Positions 48,812 to 58,997 of a DNA stretch of 64,000 bases are shown in pieces. The stretch is from Alcaligenes faecalis (GTDB taxonomy: Bacteria > Pseudomonadota > Gammaproteobacteria > Burkholderiales > Burkholderiaceae_B), in the NCBI RefSeq assembly GCF_041521385.1, contig NZ_CP168006.1:2459095-2523094 (forward strand), given 5' to 3'. The notes under the pieces were generated by a model that was given only the letters and a program-made list of their open reading frames with translations, was not told the origin of the DNA and did not search any database. The translations under genes were made by a program, and so were the position numbers. Position 1 is the first letter of the stretch, and every line of letters begins with the position of its first letter.

Positions 48812-51418
48812 TTATGGTTGAGCACCATCATCCTGCTTAATCACCTCCAGCCACTGTTCCACCAACTGCGGTGCGCTGAACAGATAACCTTGTAGGGCAT
48901 GGCAGCCGCGACGCAGCAGAAATTCTTTTTGCAGCTCATTTTCCACGCCTTCAACGACGACGTGCAGGCCCAGTTGCCGTGCCATAGCCAATACCGTACG
49001 CACGATGGCGTTGGCTTCTTGTTCCATGGGGACTCCCAGGATCAGGCTGCGGTCTATTTTCAGCTCGTATAGCGGCAGGCGGCGGATGGCCGCCAGGTTG
49101 GAATAGCCTGTGCCAAAGTCGTCCATGGAAAAGCGGATCCCCAGATCCTTTAGCTCGCGCATCATGCTATTGGCGGAGGAGAAGTCTTCCATCAGCACGC
49201 CTTCGGTAATTTCAAAGATCAGGCGATGGGCCGGTGCGCCGCTGGTCTCCAGGATCTGGCGTGTGCGGCGGGCAAAGTCAGGGCGACGGAATTGAATTGG
49301 GCTGACATTAATGGAAATAGGAAAGCTGCATTCCTGGGTCTGCAGCAGCAAATCACAAACTGATGCCATGATCCAGTCGCCCAGTGGCGTGATCAGGTCC
49401 GTGCTTTCGGCCAGTGGAATGAATAGATTGGGGGTCAACATACCGCGTGTTGGATGCAACCAGCGCAACAGCACCTCGGCCCCGCAGATGCGGTTTTGCT
49501 TGTCGTACTGGGACTGAACAAACAGGCGCAACTGATCCGAACCAATGGCAAAACGCAGATCGTGCTGCAGACTCAGATTCTCTTCCAACGCCTCTTGCAT
49601 ACCGGGTTCGTACAAGGTGATCTGGTTGCGACCATTTTCCTTGGATCGATACATGGCGGTGTCTGCTTGTCGCATCAGGTCCTCGGCAGTCAAGGAGCTG
49701 TCGGTAATCAGTGCCAGACCAATACTGCTGCTGCTCAAGTAGGAGTGGCCCTCGATGCTGTAGGGCTCTTCCAGGCGGGTGCGTACCAGCTCTGCAAACT
49801 CCAGGGCCTCTTTGTAGCAGTCCCGTACCGTACCGGGCTGCAGAATTTTCAGGATGACGAATTCGTCCCCACCCAAGCGGGCCACGATGTCCTGGGGGTC
49901 AATCATCAAGGACAGGCGGCGCGCCACTTTGCGCAGCAGGGCATCGCCAATGGCGTGTCCCCGCGCATCGTTAATGTGCTTGAATCGGTCCAGATCCAGG
50001 AAATACAGCGCACCAGGCCGTTTGTATGGCTCTATGGTTTGCAAGTGGCGTTCCAGGCGTTGCAGCAGCAGGCGGCGGTTGGGCAGTTCGGTTAACGGGT
50101 CGTAGAAAGCCAGCCGGTAGTTTTCTGACTGCGTGGCTTTCAGTGCCGAGATATTGGTGGAAATACAGTACAAGCGGGTTTGTCGGGTCTCGGGGTCCTG
50201 GACCGGCATTTTGATGGAGAAAAAGGTGGCGCGTATCTCGCCTTTCCGGTCTCGTACCACCTCTTCTACCGCCAGGCGTTCACCGCTGTACAGCACCTGT
50301 TCGTCGTTATGACGGAATTCGTTAATGGTCTGCTTGTTGGCGTACAAGTCCTGGTCGGTTTTACCTACAATGCTGACGGTGGTGTAGTTCAGGTCTTCAC
50401 ATAGTTTGCGGTTGGCGTATTGATAACGAAACTGGTCATCCTTGATATAGACATAGGCGTCAATGGCATCCAGCACGGTATGCAGATGATGTTCGGTGCG
50501 GACCAGTTTTTTGCGTTGGCGATGCAGGCCAATGCGCATCAGGCTAACTGTTAGCAGGGCAAGGGTCAGCAAGACACCCAGTGTGAGCAAGGCGGGGATA
50601 AGCCAGGGTTTGGTCGGTTTTTCAATCAGGCGCAGGCCCCACTGGTTCAGCGTCTCCGTGTAGAACGGGTCGCTATTGTCTTGCCATTGCTTGATGTGAG
50701 TATCAAGGGCGGCCAGCAGGTCCAGGTGGTGATCCTTGGCAGTCACAAAATAGGTGCTGGTTGGTTCCAGTCGGATAGGAGCGGTCTGCAGACCATATTC
50801 ACCAGCGTGACGTACACCAAACAAATGGCCGACGACAGCCGCGTCAGCTTGTTTGGTTTGAACCATTTTCAGTGCGTTGTATTGGGAGTCGGCAATAACC
50901 AGTTTGGAGCCAAGCTCCAGTTTTTTCAGGATATTGTAGAGCTGGGCGAGTTGCAGGGTTCCGCCCATGACAGCAATGCGTTTGCCATTCAGGTCGTTCA
51001 GCGCACTAATATCAGTGCCTTTCCCCGTAAATATCTGTGACCAGTCCTCCAGCACGGCGCGGCTGTGATAGCTATACAGGGTGGCCCGTTCGGGCGAGTA
51101 AGCCAGGCCAGGCACAATATCCAGCAAGCCATTTTGCAGGGCATTTAAACATTGTTGCCAGTCGCATTGCACGGATTCCAGTGTCCAGCCTTCACGCTTG
51201 GCAATTTCCAGCAGCAGTTCGCCCATAATGCCGCCAGGACGGGCCTGACTATCCAGCAGGAGTTTGGGTGGGTTTTCGTAAACGCCCACACGGACGATAT
51301 GTGGCTGGGAATGGTGGGCAGCCTGGGTCGGTGGTGACACAAATCCCAGCGTGGCCAGTATGCCTAGCATGTACATTGCCCTGCACATCGTTAGAGTAAA
51401 AAGGCGGGGCAAATTCAT
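48812..51418 (-). CDS. Membrane sensor with SBP-3, PAS, GGDEF and EAL domains
   Basis: An 868-residue c-di-GMP enzyme. The start is at the first ATG (51418), opening a signal sequence; a TTG 18 codons upstream is possible. A periplasmic SBP_bac_3 domain (HIVRVGVYENPPKLLLDS...TSTYFVTAKDH, about 40-265) is followed by a helix (WLIPALLTLGVLLTLALLTV) and a PAS domain (about 325-440). Next is GGDEF with intact RLGGDEFVIL, and EAL in the form AEVLLRWLHP (EVL rather than EAL) with ITEGVLMEDF, DDFGTGYSNL and EGVE. Both catalytic activities look possible. The ligand-binding domain suggests response to an amino acid or similar solute. Confidence 0.93.
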   Translation of the reverse strand: MNLPRLFTLTMCRAMYMLGILATLGFVSPPTQAAHHSQPHIVRVGVYENPPKLLLDSQARPGGIMGELLLEIAKREGWTLESVQCDWQQCLNALQNGLLDIVPGLAYSPERATLYSYHSRAVLEDWSQIFTGKGTDISALNDLNGKRIAVMGGTLQLAQLYNILKKLELGSKLVIADSQYNALKMVQTKQADAAVVGHLFGVRHAGEYGLQTAPIRLEPTSTYFVTAKDHHLDLLAALDTHIKQWQDNSDPFYTETLNQWGLRLIEKPTKPWLIPALLTLGVLLTLALLTVSLMRIGLHRQRKKLVRTEHHLHTVLDAIDAYVYIKDDQFRYQYANRKLCEDLNYTTVSIVGKTDQDLYANKQTINEFRHNDEQVLYSGERLAVEEVVRDRKGEIRATFFSIKMPVQDPETRQTRLYCISTNISALKATQSENYRLAFYDPLTELPNRRLLLQRLERHLQTIEPYKRPGALYFLDLDRFKHINDARGHAIGDALLRKVARRLSLMIDPQDIVARLGGDEFVILKILQPGTVRDCYKEALEFAELVRTRLEEPYSIEGHSYLSSSSIGLALITDSSLTAEDLMRQADTAMYRSKENGRNQITLYEPGMQEALEENLSLQHDLRFAIGSDQLRLFVQSQYDKQNRICGAEVLLRWLHPTRGMLTPNLFIPLAESTDLITPLGDWIMASVCDLLLQTQECSFPISINVSPIQFRRPDFARRTRQILETSGAPAHRLIFEITEGVLMEDFSSANSMMRELKDLGIRFSMDDFGTGYSNLAAIRRLPLYELKIDRSLILGVPMEQEANAIVRTVLAMARQLGLHVVVEGVENELQKEFLLRRGCHALQGYLFSAPQLVEQWLEVIKQDDGAQP

Positions 51419-51553
51419 AAGGTAATAGCTGCACAAAGCAGATAATCGGGGACAGGGGCGATCATGCAACAATGATGTGACTAATTTAACTGAATATCGA
51501 GATGCGGGGCGAATGCGTGCCGTATTTCGTCGATAAATAGCAGGAGCAGGCCC

Positions 51554-51832
51554 ATGGTGGATTGTGAAACGGTAGAGCTACGTGTTCAGGGGAGGGTGCA
51601 AGGAGTCGGGTTTCGAGCCAGCGCCTTGCGTCATGCTCATTTGTATGGCGTGAAAGGTTGGGTCAGCAATGCCGGGGATGGCTCCGTAGAGTTGCTGTTG
51701 CAGGGCAGTGCCGATGCCATAGACAGCATGGTCAGTTGGTTGTATATCGGGCCTGAGCATGCAGTGGTTGAACAGGTGGATCTACAGCGTTCTTATACTG
51801 ACAAACGGTATGATTTCTTTGAGATCCGCTAG
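51554..51832 (+). CDS. acyP: Acylphosphatase
   Basis: A 92-residue enzyme that hydrolyses acyl phosphates. LRVQGRVQGVGFRASAL holds the catalytic Arg, and GVKGWVSNAGDGSVELLLQG the catalytic Asn. The length matches the family. The C-terminus ends YDFFEIR. CAGGAGCAGGCCC precedes the ATG. It is monocistronic. Confidence 0.95.
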   Translation: MVDCETVELRVQGRVQGVGFRASALRHAHLYGVKGWVSNAGDGSVELLLQGSADAIDSMVSWLYIGPEHAVVEQVDLQRSYTDKRYDFFEIR

Positions 51833-51982
51833 CAAGCGCGGGTGCCAACACTGAGCTTGCCCCCATAAGAAAAGAACTAATTATAGGTATTTGCGGGCAA
51901 ACCCTAGGAAAACATTTGTTTTTTTTGATGCTCTGCAGATTAACATGCGTTTTACTGGATTGACGTGTGAGTAGGACGACAA

Positions 51983-52879
51983 ATGGAGCCCTTGTTGCGT
52001 TTGCAGCGTATCTTGCCTGGCCTGACGCCCGAACTGCGTCGTGCTGCGCAATGGGTGGAACGCCATCCGGTTGAGGTCAGCCTGTGGTCCATGCGCAAAC
52101 AGGCCCAGGAGTTGTCGGTCGCGCCGGCCACCATGCTTCGTCTGGCTAAAGCGGCGGGTTATGAAAGCTATGACTGTTTTCGTGAGCCGTTTCAGCAGGC
52201 CCTGCATCGCAATGGGGGCACGATGGCGGCACGAGCACAGAACTTGCAAGGCAACCGGGCCTCAGAACAACAAACACGGGATCTGGGCGAACAACAGGAG
52301 CAGGCTCTGGAGTCTGTCTTGAGGCTGAATTCGGTCAGTTCGCTGGATGCGTGTGCCCAGGCACTTCTGGGCGCTTCCAAAGTGGGATTTATCGGCCTGG
52401 GGGTCAGTTTTGCCTGTGCGTTCCAGATGCATTATGCGTATCAGTTGATACGAGGTAATGGCGTTTTGTTGAACCGGGCCCAGGACTTGTTTCTGGAGCT
52501 GGAGGCTGGTTTGGACAGCAGTGGCGTGCTCGTGGTGATCAGTCAGGCCCCGTATGTGAAAACAGTGGTCAACAGTGTGCAGCAAGCGGTTCAGCGGGGC
52601 ATTACAGTGGTCGCGGTAACGGACAGTGTGCTGTCCCCAGTGGCGCAAGGCGCAGAGCATGTCTTGTTGTTTGATGCACAGGCCAGCGAACAGCCTGCGG
52701 CCAGTTTTTTTCATTCTCTAGTGGGCACTGTCACCGTTGCTGAGCATTTGTTGGCACGGATCGCCACCTTGGGTGGTAAGACAGTGGTGCAGCGTCTCGC
52801 GCAACTGGAGTCGTCATTTCGAAGTCAGGGAGTTTATTGGCAACAGGACCAGGCGGTTGACCCCGCTTCGTCTCTGTAA
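51983..52879 (+). CDS. MurR/RpiR family regulator
   Basis: A 298-residue regulator with an N-terminal HTH_6 domain (LTPELRRAAQWVERHPVEVSLWSMRKQAQELSVAPATMLRLAKAAGY) and a C-terminal SIS sugar-phosphate domain (KVGFIGLGVSFACAFQMHYA, SSGVLVVISQAPYVKTVVN, AVTDSVLSPVAQGAEHVL). It lies 57 bases before a TAXI-type TRAP system in the same direction and probably regulates it; the effector may be a sugar phosphate or another phosphorylated metabolite. Confidence 0.93.
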   Translation: MEPLLRLQRILPGLTPELRRAAQWVERHPVEVSLWSMRKQAQELSVAPATMLRLAKAAGYESYDCFREPFQQALHRNGGTMAARAQNLQGNRASEQQTRDLGEQQEQALESVLRLNSVSSLDACAQALLGASKVGFIGLGVSFACAFQMHYAYQLIRGNGVLLNRAQDLFLELEAGLDSSGVLVVISQAPYVKTVVNSVQQAVQRGITVVAVTDSVLSPVAQGAEHVLLFDAQASEQPAASFFHSLVGTVTVAEHLLARIATLGGKTVVQRLAQLESSFRSQGVYWQQDQAVDPASSL

Positions 52880-52936
52880 ACAAACCGGTCGTACCGGCCA
52901 CACAAACCGGGGATACCCCCCATGGGAGACACAAAG

Positions 52937-53935
52937 ATGGAACACATTAGTAAGAAAACCGGCAAGAAAGCAGTGTGGGCACTGGGCACAACGGCGGCGA
53001 TGTGCGCCATGTTGCTCAGCCCCTTGCCTGCCAGCGCCCAGCAGAAGTTTGTCAGTATCGGGACGGGTGGTGTGACCGGGGTGTATTACGCGGCCGGTGG
53101 TGCTATTTGCCGTTTGGTCAATAAAGATCGCGGCACGGATGGTGTACGTTGCTCGGTGGAATCCACGGGCGGTTCGGTCTTTAACGTCAACACCATCAAA
53201 GCGGGCGAGCTGGACTTGGGTGTGGTGCAGTCTGATGTGGGCTACAACGCGTACAACGGTGAAGGTCAGTTCAAGGACGGCGGGGCGTACAAGAAGTTGC
53301 GCTCGGTATTCTCCATTCATCCAGAGCCTTTTACCGTGTTGTCCCGCAAAGAGGCCAATATCAGCAAGTTCGACGACTTCAAGGGCAAGCGTTTTAACGT
53401 AGGTAATCCGGGATCGGGTACGCGCGCCTCAATGGATCAGTTGTTGCAGGCCATGGGGCTGGATAACAGCTTTTTCTCGCTGGCCTCGGAGCTGCGTCCC
53501 GATGAGCACGGCCCGGCATTGTGTGATGGCAAGATTGACGGCTTTATCTATGGCGTAGGCCATCCGTCGGCCAATATCCAGGACCCCACCACCTCTTGCG
53601 GGGCCAAGCTGGTGCCTCTGACAGGTCCTGCCGTGGACAAGCTGGTCCAGACCTATCCCTACTACGCCAAGGTTGCGATTCCGGGTGGTTTGTATCCCAA
53701 CAATCCTGATGATGTCCAAACCTATGGTGTTCTGGCAACGTTTGTGACGTCCGAGGATGTACCGGAAGAGTCTGTCTACAACGTTGTTAAGGCGGTGTTC
53801 GATAACTTTGATGATTTCAAGCGTTTGCATCCTGCCTTGGCGAATCTGAAGAAAGAAGACATGGTCAAAAATGGTTTGTCAGCGCCATTGCACAAAGGTG
53901 CTGAAAAGTACTTCAAGGAAAAAGGGCTGCTGTAA
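52937..53935 (+). CDS. TAXI family TRAP solute-binding protein
   Basis: A 332-residue periplasmic protein. The start is at ATG 52937, preceded by GGGAGACACAAAG; a near-upstream in-frame ATG (52922) overlaps that site and is less likely. A long signal peptide reaches [11 protein letters not shown]. Family markers are [53 protein letters not shown] and [23 protein letters not shown]. Its partner is the fused permease at 54106. Confidence 0.94.
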   Translation: MEHISKKTGKKAVWALGTTAAMCAMLLSPLPASAQQKFVSIGTGGVTGVYYAAGGAICRLVNKDRGTDGVRCSVESTGGSVFNVNTIKAGELDLGVVQSDVGYNAYNGEGQFKDGGAYKKLRSVFSIHPEPFTVLSRKEANISKFDDFKGKRFNVGNPGSGTRASMDQLLQAMGLDNSFFSLASELRPDEHGPALCDGKIDGFIYGVGHPSANIQDPTTSCGAKLVPLTGPAVDKLVQTYPYYAKVAIPGGLYPNNPDDVQTYGVLATFVTSEDVPEESVYNVVKAVFDNFDDFKRLHPALANLKKEDMVKNGLSAPLHKGAEKYFKEKGLL

Positions 53936-53951
53936 GACAGTCTGATTGACA

Positions 53952-53974
53952 CCAGGCTGGCTGCGCCAGCCTGG
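53952..53974 (+). repeat. Hairpin between the TAXI gene and its permease
   Basis: CCAGGCTGG (53952-53960) and CCAGCCTGG (53966-53974) form a 9-bp GC-rich stem with a 5-base loop and no T-tail. It may stabilise the upstream mRNA end or pause transcription. Confidence 0.7.
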
Positions 53975-54105
53975 CCGCAAGTGCCATGGCTCTTGCTTTG
54001 GCCTTGCCTCTGGTCTGGAGTACCTGGACTGCACTGTCCAGATGGATCGGGTGCCTGGCTGGCGGTACTCGGGCTCCACGCCGGGCTTTCCTGGAGATAC
54101 AGTAA

Positions 54106-56754
54106 ATGACACAACAAGAACATAAAAAAATGGGGTCGGACATGGCCCTGACACAGGATGAAACGGCAGAGCTGGAAAAACTGGTTGCCGATGTAGACCG
54201 TGGCGGACGCTCTGTGGCTGGCGTTGCAGGTATGGTTTTGTTTTTAGTTGGAATAGGCTGGTCCTTGTTTCAGCTTTGGTACGCCTCTCCGCTGCCATTC
54301 GCCCTGAATCTGGGCATTTTCAATGACACTGAAGCGCGAGCCCTGCATTTGGGTATCGCCATGTTTTTGGCCTATCTGGCGTTTCCTGCCCGTAAACAAT
54401 CCGCGCGGGACCGAATTCCGATTCATGACTGGTTATTGGCCCTGATCGCGGCGTTTTGTGGCTCGTATTTATTCTTTTTCTATAAGGAATTAGCCTCGCG
54501 CCCCGGTATTCCCACCACGATGGACGTGGTGGTGGCCAGCATGGGCTTGGTGTTGCTGCTGGAGGCGACCCGTCGCTCTTTGGGGGCACCGATGGCGGTG
54601 CTAGCGATTGTCTTTGTTGCCTATATCTTCCTGGGCCCTTGGCTACCGGATGCCTTGTCTCATCGGGGGGCCTCCTTGCAGCGTCTTGTCTCCCATATGT
54701 GGCTGACCACGGAAGGCGTGTATGGGGTTGCACTGGGCGTGTCTGTTTCGTACATCTTTATCTTTGTATTGCTCGGCTCTTTGCTGGATCGCTGCGGGGC
54801 GGGCAATTACATGATGCAGGTCTCGTTTGCCTTGCTGGGGCATTTGCGGGGCGGGCCAGCGAAAGTGGCTGTGGCCTCCTCGGCGGTGAATGGCCTTGTC
54901 TCGGCTTCTTCTGTCGCCAACGTGGTGACAGGTGGTATTTTCACCATTCCCTTGATGAAAAAAGCGGGTTACGGCGGTATTCGGGCTGGGGCGATTGAAA
55001 CGGCCTCGTCCGTCAATGGCCAGATCATGCCACCCGTCATGGGGGCCGCTGCCTTTTTGATGATTGAGTATGTCGGCATTCCTTATACCGACATCATTCG
55101 CCACGCATTGCTGCCTGCGGTTATTTCCTATATTGCGCTGTTTTATATCGTGCATCTGGAAGCCCTGAAGCTGGGCATACAGCCCATGATGGCCTCGGGC
55201 CAGTCCAAGACCGTGACCCAGAAATTAGCAGGTTGGGGTATGGGCACGGCTGGCACCTTAAGTGTGATGGGGTTGGTCTATTGGATCGGTGTCGGGGTGC
55301 AGGCAATCGCCGGTGATGCGGCTATCTGGATTTTGCTGTTTTTGCTGCTGGTACTGTACGTGTACTTGCTGAAAATCGCGGCAGACCACGAGGATCTGCC
55401 TACCGATATCAATGTGAATACGCCGGTGCGCCCCGAGCCTTGGCCCACGGTGCGTGCCGGTTTGTATTTCCTGATCCCGATCGGCATTCTGGTATGGTGC
55501 CTGACGGTAGAGGTGCTGTCCGCCGGTCTGTCGGCTTTCTGGGCTGTCGTGGCCATGCTGTTTCAGATGGCGACACAGCGCCCCATCATTGCCTGGTTCC
55601 GTAAGCAGGCAACGGCGCAACCGTTGCGTCAAGGTATCAGCGATGTGTGGACAGGACTGCAGGAAGGTGCCCGCAATATGGTGGGTATCGGGATTGCCTG
55701 CGGGACAGCAGGCCTGATTGTGGGAGCCATTACCCTGACTGGTCTGGGCCTGCGCATGACGGCGTTTGTGGAGTTGGTCTCCATGGGCAATGTGCTGGTC
55801 ATGTTGTTCTTTACAGCCGCTGTGTGTCTGGTGTTGGGTTTGGGCATGCCCACGACCGCCAACTACATTCTGATGGCAACGCTGATGGCGCCAGTCGTGG
55901 TGGAACTGGGAGCGCAAAGCGGTATGGTGATTCCGCTGATTGCCGTCCACATGTTCGTGTTCTATTACGGAATCATGGCCGATATTACGCCGCCGGTGGG
56001 CTTGGCCACTTTTGCGGCAGCCGCCATTTCAGGGGAGGACCCGATCAAGACCGGGGTGAAAGGCGTGACCTATGCCATGCGTACGGCGGTGTTGCCCTTC
56101 ATGTTTATCTTCAATCCCATGCTGTTGTTGATTGGCATACACAGCGCCTGGGAATTGGTCCTGGTCGTGCTGGGGGCGACGGCGGCGTCGCTGGCTTTCG
56201 CAGCGGCGACAATCGGGTGGTTGCGTATTAAAACCAGCAGGGTGGAGGTTGTTTTGCTCTTGCTGGCTACGTTCATGCTGTTTCGGCCGGACTGGTTCAT
56301 GAACCATATCAGTGAGAAATACCAGAGTCGTCCTGTCTCCGAGCTGATGCAAGTGGTGCAGAACATACCGGACGGGGGCAATCTGGTGGTGCAACTGGCC
56401 GGGATGAACCTGGAAGGCGAGGATTTGCAAAAAACGGTTGCTGTGTCCTTGCCAGCCTTGCCCGAAGGCGATCAGGCTACAGGTCTGGCAGCCGCCAGCA
56501 AACGCCTGTCTTTGGCTGGCCTGACGGTCATGGCTTTTGGAGACACGGCTCAGGTGGCATCGGTTGCCTTTGGTAGCTCCGCGCGCCGTGCAGGATGGGA
56601 GCAGGGTTGGGATATCGAGCAAGTGAAGGTACCGCATCCCGACCGCCCCTCTGAGTTTTGGGTGTTTGTGCCTGCATTGCTGATCTTGCTCTGGGTGTGG
56701 ACCAGACAAGGTGTGCGCATGCGGCGTGCTTTGCCTGGGGATACTGCGGTTTGA
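54106..56754 (+). CDS. Fused TRAP transporter permease (DctQM type) with DUF3394 tail
   Basis: An 882-residue permease combining the 4-TM and 12-TM parts normally encoded separately. GGAGATACAGTAA precedes ATG 54106. Conserved segments are SYIFIFVLLGSLLDRCGAGNYMMQVSFALLGHLRGGPAKVAVASSAVNGLVSASSVANVVTGG, ETASSVNGQIMPPVMGAAAFLM, GMPTTANYILMATLMAPVVVELG and YYGIMADITPPVGLATFAAAAISG. Residues from about 735 form a soluble DUF3394 domain (about 110 residues, with FGSSARRAGWEQGW) before a last helix. It transports with the TAXI binding protein; dicarboxylates and glutamate-like solutes are typical for the family. Confidence 0.94.
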   Translation: MTQQEHKKMGSDMALTQDETAELEKLVADVDRGGRSVAGVAGMVLFLVGIGWSLFQLWYASPLPFALNLGIFNDTEARALHLGIAMFLAYLAFPARKQSARDRIPIHDWLLALIAAFCGSYLFFFYKELASRPGIPTTMDVVVASMGLVLLLEATRRSLGAPMAVLAIVFVAYIFLGPWLPDALSHRGASLQRLVSHMWLTTEGVYGVALGVSVSYIFIFVLLGSLLDRCGAGNYMMQVSFALLGHLRGGPAKVAVASSAVNGLVSASSVANVVTGGIFTIPLMKKAGYGGIRAGAIETASSVNGQIMPPVMGAAAFLMIEYVGIPYTDIIRHALLPAVISYIALFYIVHLEALKLGIQPMMASGQSKTVTQKLAGWGMGTAGTLSVMGLVYWIGVGVQAIAGDAAIWILLFLLLVLYVYLLKIAADHEDLPTDINVNTPVRPEPWPTVRAGLYFLIPIGILVWCLTVEVLSAGLSAFWAVVAMLFQMATQRPIIAWFRKQATAQPLRQGISDVWTGLQEGARNMVGIGIACGTAGLIVGAITLTGLGLRMTAFVELVSMGNVLVMLFFTAAVCLVLGLGMPTTANYILMATLMAPVVVELGAQSGMVIPLIAVHMFVFYYGIMADITPPVGLATFAAAAISGEDPIKTGVKGVTYAMRTAVLPFMFIFNPMLLLIGIHSAWELVLVVLGATAASLAFAAATIGWLRIKTSRVEVVLLLLATFMLFRPDWFMNHISEKYQSRPVSELMQVVQNIPDGGNLVVQLAGMNLEGEDLQKTVAVSLPALPEGDQATGLAAASKRLSLAGLTVMAFGDTAQVASVAFGSSARRAGWEQGWDIEQVKVPHPDRPSEFWVFVPALLILLWVWTRQGVRMRRALPGDTAV

Positions 56755-56769
56755 ATCTGAGTACCCTAT

Positions 56770-56798
56770 CTACCAGCCGCCTGTGTGGTGGCTGGTAG
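56770..56798. repeat. 9-bp stem hairpin after the TRAP operon
   Basis: CTACCAGCC (56770-56778) pairs with GGCTGGTAG (56790-56798) over an 11-base loop; no T-run follows. Confidence 0.6.
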
Positions 56799-56821
56799 TA
56801 CACTGATGGCCCTGGATGTCA

Positions 56822-56848
56822 GGCCCGCTTTAAGCGGGCCGTTTTCTG
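56822..56848 (+). terminator. Terminator after the TAXI-TRAP operon
   Basis: GGCCCGCTTTAAGCGGGCC is a perfect palindrome followed by GTTTTCTGTTT. Confidence 0.85.
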
Positions 56849-56861
56849 TTTGGCTTTGGTA

Positions 56862-57788
56862 ATGGCATCGATACGTCGCTCTCCCCCCGTCCCTTCGCGT
56901 CATGGGGTCAGTCCCAGTAAAGTGTGGTGCCCGCGCGGCCCCTGGACATTACTGGATGCTTTTCTTCTGGAGCGTTTTCCACATATGGACCCGGAGGTAT
57001 TGCGAGAGCGCCTGGCGCGGGGCGATATCCTGGATCAAAACGGCGTGCCGCAGCAGCCGGGTTCCAGCTATCAGCCCGACCGCTGGCTGTGGTACTTCCG
57101 TATGGTGGAGAACGAAGCGACGGTGCCTTTCGAGATGCCCGTGTTGTATGCGGACGAGCATCTGATCGCGGTGGACAAGCCCCATTTTCTGGCGACAACG
57201 CCGGGCGGACGCTATTTGTACGAAACTGCGCTGACTCGACTACGCCGGGATTTTGGGGAGGATGACATCAGTCCCATCCATAGGCTGGACAGAGAGACGG
57301 CGGGTGTTCTGTTGTTCTGCCGTGACCCTGCGGTTCGCGGAGCCTATCAGTCCTTGTTTCAGCAAGGTGGCGTTGCGAAGGAGTACGAGGCGGTCGCGCC
57401 GTTTCAGGAAAAACTGCTTGATGGGCTGGTGTACAGCAGCTGCATGAAAGAAGTGCCCGGCAAGTTTGTCATGTGTGAGCTCGAGGGCGAGGCCAATAGC
57501 AGCACCGAGATTGTTTGTGAACGCCACTGGCAAGATGAGCAGGGGCAGGAGCTGGCCTTGTACCGCCTGCGTCCAAAAAGTGGCCGCAAGCACCAGTTAC
57601 GCGTGCATTTGAGCAGCCTGGGGGCACCTATTATCAATGATGTGTTCTACCCCGAACTCTTGCCGGAGCGTGACGCAGACGATTTCAGCCAGCCTTTGCA
57701 GTTACTGGCGCGGCATATCGCCTTTGTAGACCCTTTAACGGGCGCACCAAGATGCTTCAGCAGTCAGCGGCAGTTGGAACTGGGTTGA
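56862..57788 (+). CDS. RluA-family pseudouridine synthase
   Basis: A 308-residue enzyme starting at the first ATG (56862); an in-frame TTG lies four codons upstream. HRLDRETAGVLLF (about residues 140-152) contains the catalytic Asp. YADEHLIAVDKPHFLATTP and LYRLRPKSGRKHQLRVHLSSLGAPIINDVFYP complete the RluA fold. The N-terminal region (about 25-75) looks like a reduced S4-like domain (VLRERLARGDILDQNG). The target uridine cannot be assigned; 23S rRNA or tRNA are typical. Confidence 0.92.
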   Translation: MASIRRSPPVPSRHGVSPSKVWCPRGPWTLLDAFLLERFPHMDPEVLRERLARGDILDQNGVPQQPGSSYQPDRWLWYFRMVENEATVPFEMPVLYADEHLIAVDKPHFLATTPGGRYLYETALTRLRRDFGEDDISPIHRLDRETAGVLLFCRDPAVRGAYQSLFQQGGVAKEYEAVAPFQEKLLDGLVYSSCMKEVPGKFVMCELEGEANSSTEIVCERHWQDEQGQELALYRLRPKSGRKHQLRVHLSSLGAPIINDVFYPELLPERDADDFSQPLQLLARHIAFVDPLTGAPRCFSSQRQLELG

Positions 57789-57946
57789 ACCCATTGGTAT
57801 TGCGCTGGAGCAAGTGGTTGCCGAACCGCCCTTGCGTAGATCACTGGATCGCTTCGGCCCTTAGTATCTGACAGCCACAGCCACAGTGCAGTTTCAGGTC
57901 GTCGTCTGGTCTGCGTACCTGGGGGTTGATGACCAAAGTCCGAGCC

Positions 57947-58936
57947 TTAATAGTCGCGGAAAGCCGCCTCTATCTCATCGTGCTCCAGCTTGCTGGCCAG
58001 ACATAGCATCAACAAGATTCGGGCTTTTTGTGCGGGCAGATAATGTGCGGCGATGGTGTGATGGTCTTGATCGTAAGCACTGTCCGTGACCGGCCCTGCA
58101 TGAATGCGAGAGGCCCGTACACACACTACGCCCAGTCGGTGTGCCCGGCTGATGCCTTCCAGCGCGCCAGGAGTCAGGCTGCCGTTTCCGGTTGCCGCCA
58201 CTACAATGCCTTGCACACCGCTTTGTGCCGCGTGGCGATACAGTTCCGCCAGCGTATCGGGGTGATCGTAAAAGATCTGAACTTTAGGCAAGCTGTGCAG
58301 GGAGCGCACATCGAACAGGCTGTTGTGCGTGTGGGGCAGCAGGCTGCGCATCATGAAACGTGGCTGGCCGCCTGCAACCAGACCCAGAGGGCCGGCATCG
58401 GGTGAGCCGAATGCGCTGGTCAGGGTGGTGTGTTGCTTGCTCAGGAAACGGGCACTGTGTATCTGGTCGTTGAGCAGCACCAGCACACCCTGATCCTGTG
58501 CCAGCGAAGAGCAGGCTACTTGCACGGCTTGATACAGATTCAGCGGGCCGTCTGCGCTCAGGGCCGAGGCCGGACGCATGGCAGCCACCATGACCACGGG
58601 TTTGTCGGTTTTCAGGGTCAGATGCAGGAAAAAAGCGCTTTCTTCCAGCGTATCGGTGCCGTGTGTCACTACTGCGCCGTTGATGTCCGGCCGTGCCAGC
58701 AGTTCATTGAGCTTGTGGGACAGTTCCAGCAACATCAGCGAGCCCATGGCCCGGCTGTCCACGTTGAACACCTGATGGCATTCCAGATCGGCTAGTTCAT
58801 TAATGCCGGGTACGGCTTGCAGCAGCGTGTGCACGCCCTGGGTGATGTCGTAGTCGGTCAGGCCGGTAGTGGATTGGGCGGTGGCGGCAATGGTGCCGCC
58901 AGTGCCCACCAGGGCCAGTTTGGGGCGTGTTGGCAT
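57947..58936 (-). CDS. Type II-like L-asparaginase
   Basis: A 329-residue amidohydrolase without signal peptide. GTGGTIAAT holds the nucleophile Thr15, and VVTHGTDTLEES holds Thr94 and Asp95. NVDSR and the Lys in LSKQHTTLTSAF complete the active site, all aligned with E. coli AnsB positions. Lack of a signal points to a cytosolic enzyme. It is the last gene of an amino-acid ABC transporter operon (61 bases after the permease), which suggests hydrolysis of imported asparagine or glutamine. Confidence 0.93.
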   Translation of the reverse strand: MPTRPKLALVGTGGTIAATAQSTTGLTDYDITQGVHTLLQAVPGINELADLECHQVFNVDSRAMGSLMLLELSHKLNELLARPDINGAVVTHGTDTLEESAFFLHLTLKTDKPVVMVAAMRPASALSADGPLNLYQAVQVACSSLAQDQGVLVLLNDQIHSARFLSKQHTTLTSAFGSPDAGPLGLVAGGQPRFMMRSLLPHTHNSLFDVRSLHSLPKVQIFYDHPDTLAELYRHAAQSGVQGIVVAATGNGSLTPGALEGISRAHRLGVVCVRASRIHAGPVTDSAYDQDHHTIAAHYLPAQKARILLMLCLASKLEHDEIEAAFRDY

Positions 58937-58997
58937 GTGACAGTGCTCCGCGTCCAGTGGTTGCGATAGGGGGCGCAGAGTTTGGGATAGTGTCGGT

